From DATGHS01 sp035307785 (GTDB lineage: Bacteria > Planctomycetota > Planctomycetia > Gemmatales > Gemmataceae): a stretch of 22,393 nt of DNA. Below the pieces are notes generated by a model, which saw nothing but the letters and a program-made list of their open reading frames with translations, searched no databases and had not been told where the DNA came from. Location of the stretch: positions 1-22,393 of the forward strand of contig DATGHS010000546.1 of NCBI GenBank assembly GCA_035307785.1, in the 5' to 3' direction. Each line of letters begins with the position of its first letter. The first letter of the stretch is position 1. This document shows, piece by piece, positions 16,162 through 22,393 of the stretch. The translations under genes were made by a program, and so were the position numbers.

Positions 16162-16165
16162 TCCT
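16162..16165 (-). promoter_or_regulatory. ribosome binding site that sets the PLP-enzyme start
   Basis: On the minus strand AGGA precedes ATG 16153 by eight bases. It supports this start over the in-frame ATG at 16198, which lies inside repeat DNA. Confidence 0.7.
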
Positions 16166-16177
16166 AAATTCGAAGCA

Positions 16178-16282
16178 CGAAATACGAAACAAATTCAAAT
16201 ATCAAAATCCGAAATCCAAAACGGCGACGTCAACGGTGTTTTGAATCTGGTATTTCGGATTTTGATATTGTTTCGTATTTCG
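16178..16282. repeat. long AT-rich inverted repeat
   Basis: A left arm (16178-16215) and right arm (16252-16282) are complementary over all 31 right-arm bases, with a 7-base insertion in the left arm. The core strings are CGAAATACGAAAC and ATCAAAATCCGAAAT. Shorter complementary stretches (16167-16173 with 16281-16287, CAAAAC with GTTTTG inside) extend it. The element is much richer in A+T than the surrounding genes and fills the gap between two minus-strand genes. It looks like a mobile-derived or REP-like intergenic element. Confidence 0.75.
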
Positions 16283-16314
16283 AATTTCGAGTTTCGGACT
16301 TCTTTAGTCTGCCA

Positions 16315-17226
16315 TCACTTCTTGACTTCGAAGTACTTTTGAATGGCGATCCAGAACGCGACCACCTCATCCGAGCCGGTCTTGCGCAGGCCGAATTGCG
16401 AGGCGCGCTCCAGGGCTCGGTCGTCGCTCATCTTATCGGCCGTGCGGAAGTGCATATACCACATCACGCCGCTGAACAGGCCAGTGTTGTCGTACACGAA
16501 CAGCGGCAGGTTGTCGGCATCGGCCACGAGCTTGTTAAACTGATCCACGAGCTTGGTATCGAGTTTTTCGGGCGCGATTTCCAACGAACGATACTTCATG
16601 CCGCGCTTTTCGATCTGTTCCTTTTCGGTCGAGTCCGTAGCGCCTGGCTTGCGCAGGTGCAGCACCAGGCGATATCCTTTGCTTTGAAGCCAATCGAGCC
16701 CTTCCAGATCGGGTTTCAGGCCTGTGGACAGTTTGTCGTCGATAGGGACAAAGCTCGGAATGCCGGCCGGCAGGCCGTCCAGTCCGCGAATCGAGGCAGG
16801 TGGAGCGGGATTGGGAGGGGCCTTTTCGGTCAACTCCGGAGGCAGCAGACGCACCGGTTCCGGCGGCCGCTCGCTTACTTGCGGCGCAGGCTTAACCTGA
16901 GCCAGCGGCGGCTCTTTAGTCGTATACGGATTTGCCGGAAGTTGTGGCTGTGGGGCTGGAATCCAAGTCCCGTCCGGCGCGGGCGTGTAACCGGACGAGG
17001 TTGGCGGCAACATCGGCGCCGTATTGCCGGGCGGCACTGCGGTCGGCTGTAAAATCTCGGCGCCGCGCGGCGGTACGGTTTGGTAGCCCGGAGGCGGCAA
17101 ATTCGGAGGCGGCACCGTAGTGGTAGACTGTTCACGGCGGCGCCGCCAGCAGTCTCCGCAGCAACCCGCTGCCGAAATGATTATCGCACTACCCAACGCC
17201 AAAGCCACCGCGAATCGGAGTTTCAT
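16315..17226 (-). CDS. lipoprotein with proline-rich linker and phosphatase-like domain lacking its catalytic Cys (303 aa)
   Basis: The lipobox AAGC puts lipidation at Cys22. A proline-rich, low-complexity linker follows (about 35-150). The C-terminal ~155 residues resemble the dual-specificity/DUF442-type phosphatase fold: GLDWLQSKGYRLVLHLRKPG (strand plus LR motif), an EKRGMKYRSLEIAPEKLD stretch, then LPLFVYDNTGLFSG where the active-site loop HCxxGxxR should be. Here the cysteine position is Asp246 and no arginine follows at 251-252, so phosphatase chemistry is not expected. It may be a binding or scaffold module in the periplasm. GGAGG (17232-17236) five bases before ATG 17226 fixes the start; the longer open frame to 17334 is not needed. 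The fold call is my inference from pattern. Confidence 0.85.
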   Translation of the reverse strand: MKLRFAVALALGSAIIISAAGCCGDCWRRRREQSTTTVPPPNLPPPGYQTVPPRGAEILQPTAVPPGNTAPMLPPTSSGYTPAPDGTWIPAPQPQLPANPYTTKEPPLAQVKPAPQVSERPPEPVRLLPPELTEKAPPNPAPPASIRGLDGLPAGIPSFVPIDDKLSTGLKPDLEGLDWLQSKGYRLVLHLRKPGATDSTEKEQIEKRGMKYRSLEIAPEKLDTKLVDQFNKLVADADNLPLFVYDNTGLFSGVMWYMHFRTADKMSDDRALERASQFGLRKTGSDEVVAFWIAIQKYFEVKK

Positions 17227-17231
17227 GTGAC

Positions 17232-17236
17232 CCTCC
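17232..17236 (-). promoter_or_regulatory. strong ribosome binding site for the lipoprotein
   Basis: GGAGG on the minus strand, five bases before ATG 17226, selects MKLRFAVALALG as the N-terminus and puts the lipobox at a normal distance. Confidence 0.8.
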
Positions 17237-17336
17237 GTACCCTTCAATGGACACGCCCAGCCACTGGGGCGACCCGGGCGTCCTATTCCGATTTTACGTT
17301 GGCAGGGATTTCGATGCAGCTGCGGGAAATGCAAAC

Positions 17337-17361
17337 CGCCCCGGTTTTGCCGGACGGGGCG
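17337..17361 (-). terminator. GC-rich hairpin after the Clp_N-type gene
   Basis: CGCCCCG (17337-17343) pairs with CGGGGCG (17355-17361). On the minus strand a short T-containing run (TTTGC) follows. It lies 36 bp past the stop of the 17398-17910 gene and upstream of the lipoprotein gene. Confidence 0.5.
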
Positions 17362-17397
17362 TTAAACTTAACGATTGCAGGGTTTGTAGGGGTGCGG

Positions 17398-17910
17398 CTA
17401 GTGCTTTTCGCGGTGCCGCTCCGCAATTACCGCAAGTTCCGTGAGCTTGGCTGCCGTGACGCCGATCCGCTCGAAGCATTCCGCCACGATGCTGTTGGGG
17501 GTAGTGAATAACGCAATGAGCATGTCGATCGGCATGATCGCGCGGCCATGCTCATTGGCCCGGCAATAAGCCTCTCGTAGCAGCCGGATGACGTTGTCCG
17601 ACAGGAATTCGCGGTTCAGATTAAGATAAGACTCTGATTCTGCTTCTTCTTGATGGAACAACTCTGCAAACTGTTCCAACAAGCGGGGCAAGTCCGCTCC
17701 CAGGCGGTCGCCCCAGCAACTGATGCTTGGGTCCGGCGCGGCGAGCAGGCCCATGAACAGATGCGGGCTGCGAACGCTGTCCCAGCAGGTGGTGCGGGCA
17801 TAGCGAACCGACTCGCGCAAGACGCACACGGTCGATTCGTCCATTACATTCGGGCGAATCTTCCCATCCGGCAAGAAAATATCTTCGGCGCAGTCTTCGG
17901 GCGTTGCCAT
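17398..17910 (-). CDS. free-standing Clp N-terminal (Clp_N-like) helical protein (170 aa)
   Basis: Two related all-helical repeats are visible. The first (about 25-90) has ESVRYARTTCWDSVRSPHLF followed by MGLLAAPD; the second (about 104-165) has NVIRLLREAYCRANEHGRAI, then MPIDMLIALFTTPNSIVAEC and FERIGV. The pattern (A..A....I...HLL.AL....... L...G) is that of the Clp_N domain, which in ClpA/B/C binds substrates or adaptors. There is no AAA+ ATPase domain, so the protein cannot unfold substrates itself. It may be an adaptor, a decoy or a ligand-binding protein. It has no signal peptide, so it should be cytosolic. AGGA six to seven bases before the ATG supports the start. It appears to be a single-gene unit with its own hairpin terminator. 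Confidence 0.85.
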   Translation of the reverse strand: MATPEDCAEDIFLPDGKIRPNVMDESTVCVLRESVRYARTTCWDSVRSPHLFMGLLAAPDPSISCWGDRLGADLPRLLEQFAELFHQEEAESESYLNLNREFLSDNVIRLLREAYCRANEHGRAIMPIDMLIALFTTPNSIVAECFERIGVTAAKLTELAVIAERHREKH

Positions 17911-18084
17911 GATTGGTCCTTGTTGCTTGCCGAGTGGAATATCCTTCGATTATGGCCGCCCCATTTGCTTCCCGCAAGCATTTCGCGATAATTAAAAACT
18001 TCGCAGGCGTATCTGTTTGCATCATAGGTTGGCTTTATCCGATAAGCAACACCCCACTCCACAGCCGCTTGCGCCTTAGCAGAG

Positions 18085-18990
18085 ATGAGAACCCCCATGC
18101 GATGTCTACCTCTTTTTGCCGCAGTGCTATTCTTGCCATTTTCCCAACTGTTCGCCGACGAACCGTCCAAGCCTTCGGGCGGCGAAGCCGTCGTGGTCGA
18201 TGCGGCCGGCAAAGAAGTCAAACTCAAGAAATGGCACATCTCCGCCGGAACGCGAAAGCTCGGCTGGCTGGAAAAGGACGGCGTTGCCCCTGAAGCGCTC
18301 GCTTTCCGCGAAACCAATTCGACGCTGTTTAAAGACGGCGTGGTCACCCTCATCCCTCTCGACCGGCTCGAATCATTGACCTACGACGTGGAGAAGCAGA
18401 CCGTTCAGGCCAAGGTGGCCGGATTGAATCAGCCGCTGGAAGGCTCGATCCGTTACAAGGAGATCAATCAGATCACGATTGAAGCCGAGGTCGATAAAGG
18501 CGATGCCGGCATAGTGGAGCTGAAATACAAGGGCGGGCAGCTCAAGGGCGGCATCCGCAGTGTGAAGTTCAGCGGGGCAAAAGCCGGGGCGGCGCCAGTG
18601 GGCGAAAAGATGTTCATTACGATTGCCGACGCCAAACAGAAACATCCGCCGCAAGCCGTGGTCCAGTTGCAAGCGCTCTACAAGGTCGGCAAGGAGCAGG
18701 AAAAGCTGGCGACCACGTTGATGTTCAAGAAGACGTATAAAGTTGAGCTGGCGCAGATTCAGTCGATGAAGGTCCACGACAATGCAGAGACCAAGGAATT
18801 GGAATGTGAGGTCACGCTCAAAGACGGCACCACGCAGACGCTCACGCCGCTGACGGCCACGACGCTCGACGGCAAACCCGCGACATTGGAAGGCCTGCTC
18901 GGCGCGGTGCCGGCGGGATATCGGTTATTCCCGCTGCATACCGTAGGTGAGCTATCGCGCGAGGAGCCGAAGAAGGAGAAGGACGAATAG
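18085..18990 (+). CDS. secreted beta-rich protein of unknown function (301 aa)
   Basis: The signal peptide LPLFAAVLFLPFSQLFADEP should be cut after Ala24. The mature part is Lys/Val-rich and mostly predicted strand, with loosely similar segments such as LKKWHISAGTRKLGWLEKDG and LECEVTLKDGTTQTLTPLTA. The C-terminus is very charged (EEPKKEKDE). No cysteines remain after the signal and no catalytic motif is visible. I do not recognise the family. Two in-frame ATGs are possible, 18085 and 18097; neither has a strong Shine-Dalgarno, and the second leaves a normal signal peptide. It stands alone, with a hairpin 12 bp after the stop. Confidence 0.87.
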   Translation: MRTPMRCLPLFAAVLFLPFSQLFADEPSKPSGGEAVVVDAAGKEVKLKKWHISAGTRKLGWLEKDGVAPEALAFRETNSTLFKDGVVTLIPLDRLESLTYDVEKQTVQAKVAGLNQPLEGSIRYKEINQITIEAEVDKGDAGIVELKYKGGQLKGGIRSVKFSGAKAGAAPVGEKMFITIADAKQKHPPQAVVQLQALYKVGKEQEKLATTLMFKKTYKVELAQIQSMKVHDNAETKELECEVTLKDGTTQTLTPLTATTLDGKPATLEGLLGAVPAGYRLFPLHTVGELSREEPKKEKDE

Positions 18991-19001
18991 CCAGCGCCGC
19001 G

Positions 19002-19025
19002 TTTCAGTTTTCACGCAAACTGAAA
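19002..19025. terminator. hairpin after the 18085-18990 gene
   Basis: TTTCAGTTT (19002-19010) and AAACTGAAA (19017-19025) pair perfectly around a 6-base loop, 11 bases past the stop. No U-tract follows, so it may be an mRNA-end stabiliser rather than a classical terminator. Confidence 0.4.
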
Positions 19026-19034
19026 GTAACCCCC

Positions 19035-19070
19035 TGAAATCCGGCGCTTTTCGTGAAATCCGGCGCTTTT
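19035..19070. repeat. tandem 17-bp direct repeat
   Basis: TGAAATCCGGCGCTTTT occurs at 19035-19051 and again at 19054-19070, a 19-base period, in the gap between the ends of a plus- and a minus-strand gene. Confidence 0.65.
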
Positions 19071-19120
19071 TGAAATGACAAGCGGAAGTTTGGATCGTAC
19101 ACTGCGGCTCAATTGCGCGA

Positions 19121-19507
19121 TTACTCGTCCCGCTTCCAATCCAATCTGTTCCCAACGGTGGGATCAAGCTCCATCGCGCGGTCTCGGTCGGCATTCGCCT
19201 TGAAGATATCCCCTTTGTTGCGATATGCCGAGCTGCGGGCCAAGAATGATTGGGCATCGGTCGGCCGCAGCTGTATGGCTATATCAAGATCGGTAATGGC
19301 TTTGTCAAATCTTAGCTGTTCGGAATACGCAAGCGCACGTCCGTAATATGCGGAAGCTGATTCGGGATTGAGCTGGATTGCTTCCGTGAAGTCGGCGATC
19401 GCTTTCCAACCTCGTTCCCAATTACCCTCGTTCCCAAACTCCTGTCTGGGAACGCCTGTGATGCGAAACTCTGTTTCGCGCTCACATCCAATCTGTGACC
19501 ACCTCAA
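19121..19507 (-). pseudogene. TPR protein fragment, 5' part replaced by a REP element
   Basis: From residue 34 on, the product is clear TPR: helix B of a first repeat (WKAIADFTEAIQLNP), then two full 34-residue repeats (ASAYYGRALAYSEQLRFDKA, AQSFLARSSAYRNKGDIFKA) ending in AMELDP. The first ~33 residues are the translation of the REP copy at 19411-19483 and its flank, so helix A of the first repeat and anything before it are missing. No native start codon remains upstream of MELDP. The open frame overlaps the end of the transposase gene by 26 bases. It is probably a remnant left by insertion or deletion at the REP. If it is translated from the REP-borne ATG at 19507, it would be a tiny TPR protein. 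Confidence 0.6.
19426..19483. repeat. REP copy, left side of the RAYT gene
   Basis: This ~58-bp unit has two hairpins: CGTTCCCA...TGGGAACG and GCGAAAC-TCT-GTTTCGC. It is the inverted counterpart of 20026-20083. A 10-base piece (CTCGTTCCCA) is repeated just outside at 19411-19420. The transposase stop codon (19482-19484) lies at its edge. Confidence 0.85.
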
Positions 19508-20018
19508 TCAACCCAGGCATGCCGGTATAGTTTCGCGCGCTGGAATAGCGCCAATGCACTGGTTCATCCACGTAGCCGCGCTTCACAGAGTTCATGTGCG
19601 TGTATTCCAGTTTCTGCCACATAATCTCAGTGTTGCTAATTTCCTTCGGCTTGCTGCCTTCCTGCCAAACTTGATACTCACTTTCGGTTTTGTACGAAAG
19701 CTTGTGCGCGCGCATCTGGTTCAGCAGCACCTGCGCGGAATTGCGTTCGAGTAAATCGATGATCTGCCGAGCCGTATACATTTTGAAGCTCTTCATTGCG
19801 TTGCTGAGATCGGGGGCCGAAGCGATCACGTGCAAATGATTTTCCAGAATTACATAGCCGTAAAGTTGGAACTGCATGTTTTTCTGAAGATAGTGCCAAG
19901 AATCGAAGACGATCTGTACCGCTTCAGGCCGCGTGAAGCCAGGAAGCCAACCCACGATCGTGCAGGTCATGAAATGCGGTAGCTGGTTATCGAAGATGCG
20001 ATAACGGGTGCGGGTCAT
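19482..20018 (-). CDS. REP-associated tyrosine transposase (RAYT, Y1 HUH family, 178 aa)
   Basis: RAYTs are single-domain relatives of IS200/IS605 transposases that nick single-stranded REP hairpins with one tyrosine. The HUH motif is NHLHVI with His61 and His63, and the nucleophile is Tyr81 in KSFKMYTARQI. The RAYT-type C-terminus is present: EYTHMNSVKRGYVDEPVHWR then YSSARNY. All catalytic residues look intact. The open frame continues upstream to 20171, but those 51 codons are the right REP copy and other repeat DNA, so I start at ATG 20018 (MTRTRYRIFDNQLPHF). No Shine-Dalgarno precedes it; translation may be weak. It is flanked on both sides by inverted REP copies (19426-19483, 20026-20083), which are its likely substrates. 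Confidence 0.92.
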   Translation of the reverse strand: MTRTRYRIFDNQLPHFMTCTIVGWLPGFTRPEAVQIVFDSWHYLQKNMQFQLYGYVILENHLHVIASAPDLSNAMKSFKMYTARQIIDLLERNSAQVLLNQMRAHKLSYKTESEYQVWQEGSKPKEISNTEIMWQKLEYTHMNSVKRGYVDEPVHWRYSSARNYTGMPGLIEVVTDWM

Positions 20019-20025
20019 GGGAGGG

Positions 20026-20083
20026 GCTCGCGAAACAGAGTTTCGAAAATCGGCGTTCCCAAACAGGAGTTTGGGAACGAGGA
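20026..20083. repeat. REP copy, right side of the RAYT gene
   Basis: The reverse complement of this unit matches 19426-19483 closely, differing mainly in the link between the two hairpins. It ends in GGGAACGAGGA and is followed by a tandem GAGGATGTAAA (20079-20089 and 20091-20101). Confidence 0.85.
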
Positions 20084-20154
20084 TGTAAACGAGGATGTAA
20101 AGATTCAAACGTAATTCTAAATCTGTGTAATCTGCGAAATCTGCGGATGAACTC

Positions 20155-21315
20155 TCACTTCGTTTTCGCAATCATCCGCAAGCACACCGGCGTGGGCACG
20201 GCGATGCGGATACCCGTCGTTTCGAGCTTGCCGCTCATTTGATCGATGCGGAACACCACGACCGAATCTGAATTCTGATTGGCCACGAGCAGGAATTTGC
20301 CCGTCGGGTCGATAGCGAAGTTGCGTGGCTCCTTGATTTTGTCGCCCTGGATGCCGACCGGCGTGAGTTTGCCGGTGGATTCATCGATGGAGAACGCGGC
20401 AATGCTGTCGTGGCCGCGATTGGAGCCGTACAGGAATTTGCCCGAAGGATGGACCACGACTTCCGCTGTGTAGCTGTTGCCTTTGAAGCCTTCCGGTAAC
20501 GTGGTGTTCGTCTGGATCGTGTGCAGGATTCCCTTCTCCGCATCGTATTGGAAGGCGACCACGGTATTGGCCAACTCGTTGATCACATAGGCGTACTTGC
20601 CGTTCGGGTGGAAAGCGAAGTGCCGGGGACCGGAGCCGGGGGCGATGTCGGCTGCGGGCGGATCATTCGGCGTCAGCTTCCCTTTGGCTCCGTCAAACTT
20701 GTACACATACACCTTGTCGGTTCCCAGATCGGCGGCAAAGGCGAAGTGGTTGGCCGGATCCAGGTTGATCGAGTGGGCGTGCGGTTCCTTCTGGCGGCCG
20801 GGATTAACGCTGTGCCCTTCGTGCTGGATCGCGCAGGAGGCCTCGGCCAGCGTGCCATCGCTCTTGATGGGAAGCACCGCCACGCTGCCGGCCCCGTAGT
20901 TGGCCAGCAGCGCGTTCTTCCCGGCCTTGTCCACGACAATGTGGCATGGGCCAGCGCCTTGCGACGATTGCTGATTCAGCATCTTTAGTTTGCCGGTCGC
21001 TGAATCCATGGCGAAGGCATACACGCCGCCGGTCTTTTTGCCCTGAAAGTCGTCAATTTCACCCACGGCATACAGGTATTTCTGGCTTGGATGAATTGCG
21101 AGGAACGAGGGACTGGTCGCTTCGCCAGCCAGGCGCAGCGAACTCAACTCGCCGGTTTTCGGATTGAGGTCGAGCAGGTAAATGCCCTTGCTCTTCGGCC
21201 CCGTATACGTGCCAACGTAGACGCGAACCTTTTCGATTTCCTTTTCATCCGCTCGAAGCGGAAAAACGATGACGGCGAACAGAGCAGCGACTAAGGAGCA
21301 GGAGAGCCAGTTCAT
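20155..21315 (-). CDS. exported lactonase-family beta-propeller protein (386 aa)
   Basis: This protein belongs to the lactonase family (6-phosphogluconolactonase-like, PF10282), a seven-bladed propeller. Family-typical pieces are YVGTYTGPKSKGIYLLDLNP, HPSQKYLYAVGE, NALLANYGAGSVAVLPI, PHAHSINLDPANHFAFAADLG followed by TDKVYVY, and GSGPRHFAFHPNGKYAYVIN. Unlike cytosolic Pgl, it begins with a signal peptide (LVAALFAVIVFPLRA, cut after Ala22). It should therefore be periplasmic or extracellular, and its substrate is unlikely to be 6-phosphogluconolactone. Sugar-lactone hydrolysis or a binding role is possible. GGAG eight bases before the ATG supports the start. It lies between a RAYT/REP unit and a 27-bp inverted repeat. 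Confidence 0.92.
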   Translation of the reverse strand: MNWLSCSLVAALFAVIVFPLRADEKEIEKVRVYVGTYTGPKSKGIYLLDLNPKTGELSSLRLAGEATSPSFLAIHPSQKYLYAVGEIDDFQGKKTGGVYAFAMDSATGKLKMLNQQSSQGAGPCHIVVDKAGKNALLANYGAGSVAVLPIKSDGTLAEASCAIQHEGHSVNPGRQKEPHAHSINLDPANHFAFAADLGTDKVYVYKFDGAKGKLTPNDPPAADIAPGSGPRHFAFHPNGKYAYVINELANTVVAFQYDAEKGILHTIQTNTTLPEGFKGNSYTAEVVVHPSGKFLYGSNRGHDSIAAFSIDESTGKLTPVGIQGDKIKEPRNFAIDPTGKFLLVANQNSDSVVVFRIDQMSGKLETTGIRIAVPTPVCLRMIAKTK

Positions 21316-21328
21316 GAGTCAACTCCAA

Positions 21329-21397
21329 GTTTGTAGTGACCCGCTTTAGCGGGTCCGGGGAGGAATTCATGACCCGCTAAAGCGGGTCACTACAAAC
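21329..21397. repeat. 27-bp perfect inverted repeat, each arm itself a hairpin
   Basis: Arm 21329-21355 is exactly complementary to arm 21371-21397 across a 15-base spacer. Each arm contains its own 8-bp hairpin (GACCCGCT-TT-AGCGGGTC in the left arm), so it can fold as one long stem or as two hairpins. It fills most of the gap between the transhydrogenase and lactonase genes and starts just before the lactonase Shine-Dalgarno. Confidence 0.85.
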
Positions 21398-21413
21398 AAT
21401 TTCCGCAAACAGG

Positions 21414-22393
21414 TTAGAACAATCGGTTGTATCCATTGAGCGCCGCCACACGGTAGGCTTCGGCCATGGTGGGGTAGTTGAAGGTCGTGTTGATGAAATA
21501 CAAAAGCGAGTTTGCCTTGCCAGTCTGGGCCATGATCGCCTGGCCGATGTGGACGATTTCCGAGGCGTTCGCCCCGAAGCAATGAACGCCCAGGATCTCC
21601 AGCGTCTCGCGGTGGAACAGCAACTTCAGCATGCCCACGGTCTGCCCCGTGATCTGGGCGCGAGCCAGGTTTTTGAAGGCCGCGTGGCCGATTTCATACG
21701 GAGTCTTCTCGGCCGTGAGTTCCTGCTCGGTCTTGCCCACGGAACTGATCTCCGGACTGGTGTAGATACCAGTGGGAATGACGCGAGCCAGCGGATCCTT
21801 GACGAAGCCTTCGATGATGTGCCGGGCGGCATAACGACCTTGCACGAAAGCTGCGCTCGCCAGGGCCGGAAAGCCAATCACATCGCCCACCGCGTAAATG
21901 TGCGGCAGCGAAGTCTGGAAGTCGTCGTTGACCTTTAATTGACCGCGCTTATCCGGTACAAGGCCGATCTTCTCGAGTCCCATATCGTCGGTGTTGCCCG
22001 TGCGGCCATTGGCCCAAAGCAAGACATCAGTCTTGATCTGCTTGCCCGATTTCAGGTTCAAGATGACGCCGTCACTCCGGGCATCCACGCTGGCATATTC
22101 CTCATTGTGGCGCAGCAGAACGCCCTGATCGCGCATGTGATAACTCAGCGCGTCGATGATTTCGTCGTCGAGGAATTCCAGCAACTTCGAGCGCGTGTTA
22201 ATCAGGTTCACTTTCACGTTGAGGTTGCGGAACATCGAGGTGTATTCGCAGCCCACCACGCCGGCGCCGTAGATCGTGACGGAGAGCGGCGTTTGCTCAA
22301 GGGAGAGAATCTTGTCGCTGTCGAATATCCGGGGATGAGTGAAATCCACATCGGCTGGGTGGTAGGGCCGGGCGCCAGAGGCGATGATAAACG
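21414..22393 (-). CDS. sthA: soluble pyridine nucleotide transhydrogenase SthA, C-terminal part (cut by the window edge)
   Basis: SthA is a cytosolic FAD flavoprotein that moves reducing equivalents between NADPH and NAD+. The visible ~326 residues include DFTHPRIFDSDKILSL, the dinucleotide fold IYGAGVVGCEY, LLRHNEEY, LLWANGRTGNTDDMGLEKIG, the FAD motif HIYAVGDVIGFPALASAA, PTGIYTSPEISSVGKTEQEL, and the dimerisation end TTFNYPTMAEAYRVAALNGY. All of these are close to E. coli SthA. The N-terminal FAD domain and its GxGxxG motif lie beyond 22393; the frame is open to the edge, and the GTG at 22349 is internal, not a start. The related lipoamide dehydrogenases carry a catalytic His in the C-terminal motif; here it is NYPTMAE, as in SthA. 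Confidence 0.96.
   Translation of the reverse strand, partial: FIIASGARPYHPADVDFTHPRIFDSDKILSLEQTPLSVTIYGAGVVGCEYTSMFRNLNVKVNLINTRSKLLEFLDDEIIDALSYHMRDQGVLLRHNEEYASVDARSDGVILNLKSGKQIKTDVLLWANGRTGNTDDMGLEKIGLVPDKRGQLKVNDDFQTSLPHIYAVGDVIGFPALASAAFVQGRYAARHIIEGFVKDPLARVIPTGIYTSPEISSVGKTEQELTAEKTPYEIGHAAFKNLARAQITGQTVGMLKLLFHRETLEILGVHCFGANASEIVHIGQAIMAQTGKANSLLYFINTTFNYPTMAEAYRVAALNGYNRLF

Noticed and set aside
16154..16198. N-terminal extension of the PLP enzyme to ATG 16198
   Set aside because: The extra 15 codons translate an AT-rich repeat; ATG 16153 has a good Shine-Dalgarno and the expected family start.
17227..17334. N-terminal extension of the phosphatase-like lipoprotein to 17334
   Set aside because: It would bury the signal peptide and lipobox; GGAGG is placed for ATG 17226.
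19411..20102. Repeats around the transposase considered as a CRISPR array
   Set aside because: Only two units in inverse orientation with a gene between them, no regular spacers and no cas genes.
20019..20171. N-terminal extension of the RAYT to 20171
   Set aside because: Those 51 codons are REP and other repeat DNA, not transposase sequence.

Overview
The window looks like part of a planctomycete (Planctomycetota) chromosome. The evidence is a very long ECF-type sigma factor with a membrane segment and a C-terminal extension that includes a TIGR03067-like domain (a family known mainly from planctomycetes). Many short secreted proteins and lipoproteins have no recognisable family, and the spacers hold many palindromic repeats. 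The organism call is an inference; no rRNA or tRNA is visible. Most genes are ordinary housekeeping or envelope genes on the minus strand.

Layout. 1-851: a possible gene tail, then about 700 bases with no convincing gene. 852-1838 (-): secreted protein of unknown function. 2081-3850 (+): VLCAD-like acyl-CoA dehydrogenase, convergent with a tight minus-strand cluster folD > AI-2E-family membrane protein > YchF-like NTPase (7051 down to 3891); a perfect 38-bp palindrome fills the gap between the converging stops. 7167-9968 (-): 933-residue sigma factor with a large predicted extracytoplasmic part, followed by a clear intrinsic terminator. 10119-12916 (-): LolD/MacB-type ABC ATPase without a permease, an Imm17-like small membrane protein, and ettA. 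13083-14960 (+): a frameshifted secreted protein, a lipoprotein whose ribosome binding site lies in a hairpin arm, and a PgsA-type CDP-alcohol phosphatidyltransferase. 15014-17910 (-): a trans-sulfuration-type PLP enzyme, a lipoprotein with a phosphatase-like domain lacking its catalytic cysteine, and a free-standing Clp_N-type protein. 18085-18990 (+): secreted protein of unknown function. 19121-20083: a REP-associated tyrosine transposase gene flanked by two inverted ~58-bp REP copies, one of which cuts into a TPR gene. 20155-22393 (-): exported lactonase-family beta-propeller and the C-terminal part of soluble transhydrogenase SthA.

How the genes relate. folD, the AI-2E gene and the ychF-like gene have gaps of 13 and 31 bp and are probably one transcript. 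The lipoprotein and pgsA (33-bp gap) are probably co-transcribed. The other genes look like single units separated by repeats. No defence island, prophage, CRISPR array or biosynthetic cluster is visible. The two most interesting items are the sigma factor's architecture (sigma regions, membrane anchor, ExbD-like segment, two adaptor-like coiled-coil hairpins and a TIGR03067-like domain) and the density of different palindromic repeats alongside a RAYT gene that could mobilise one class of them.
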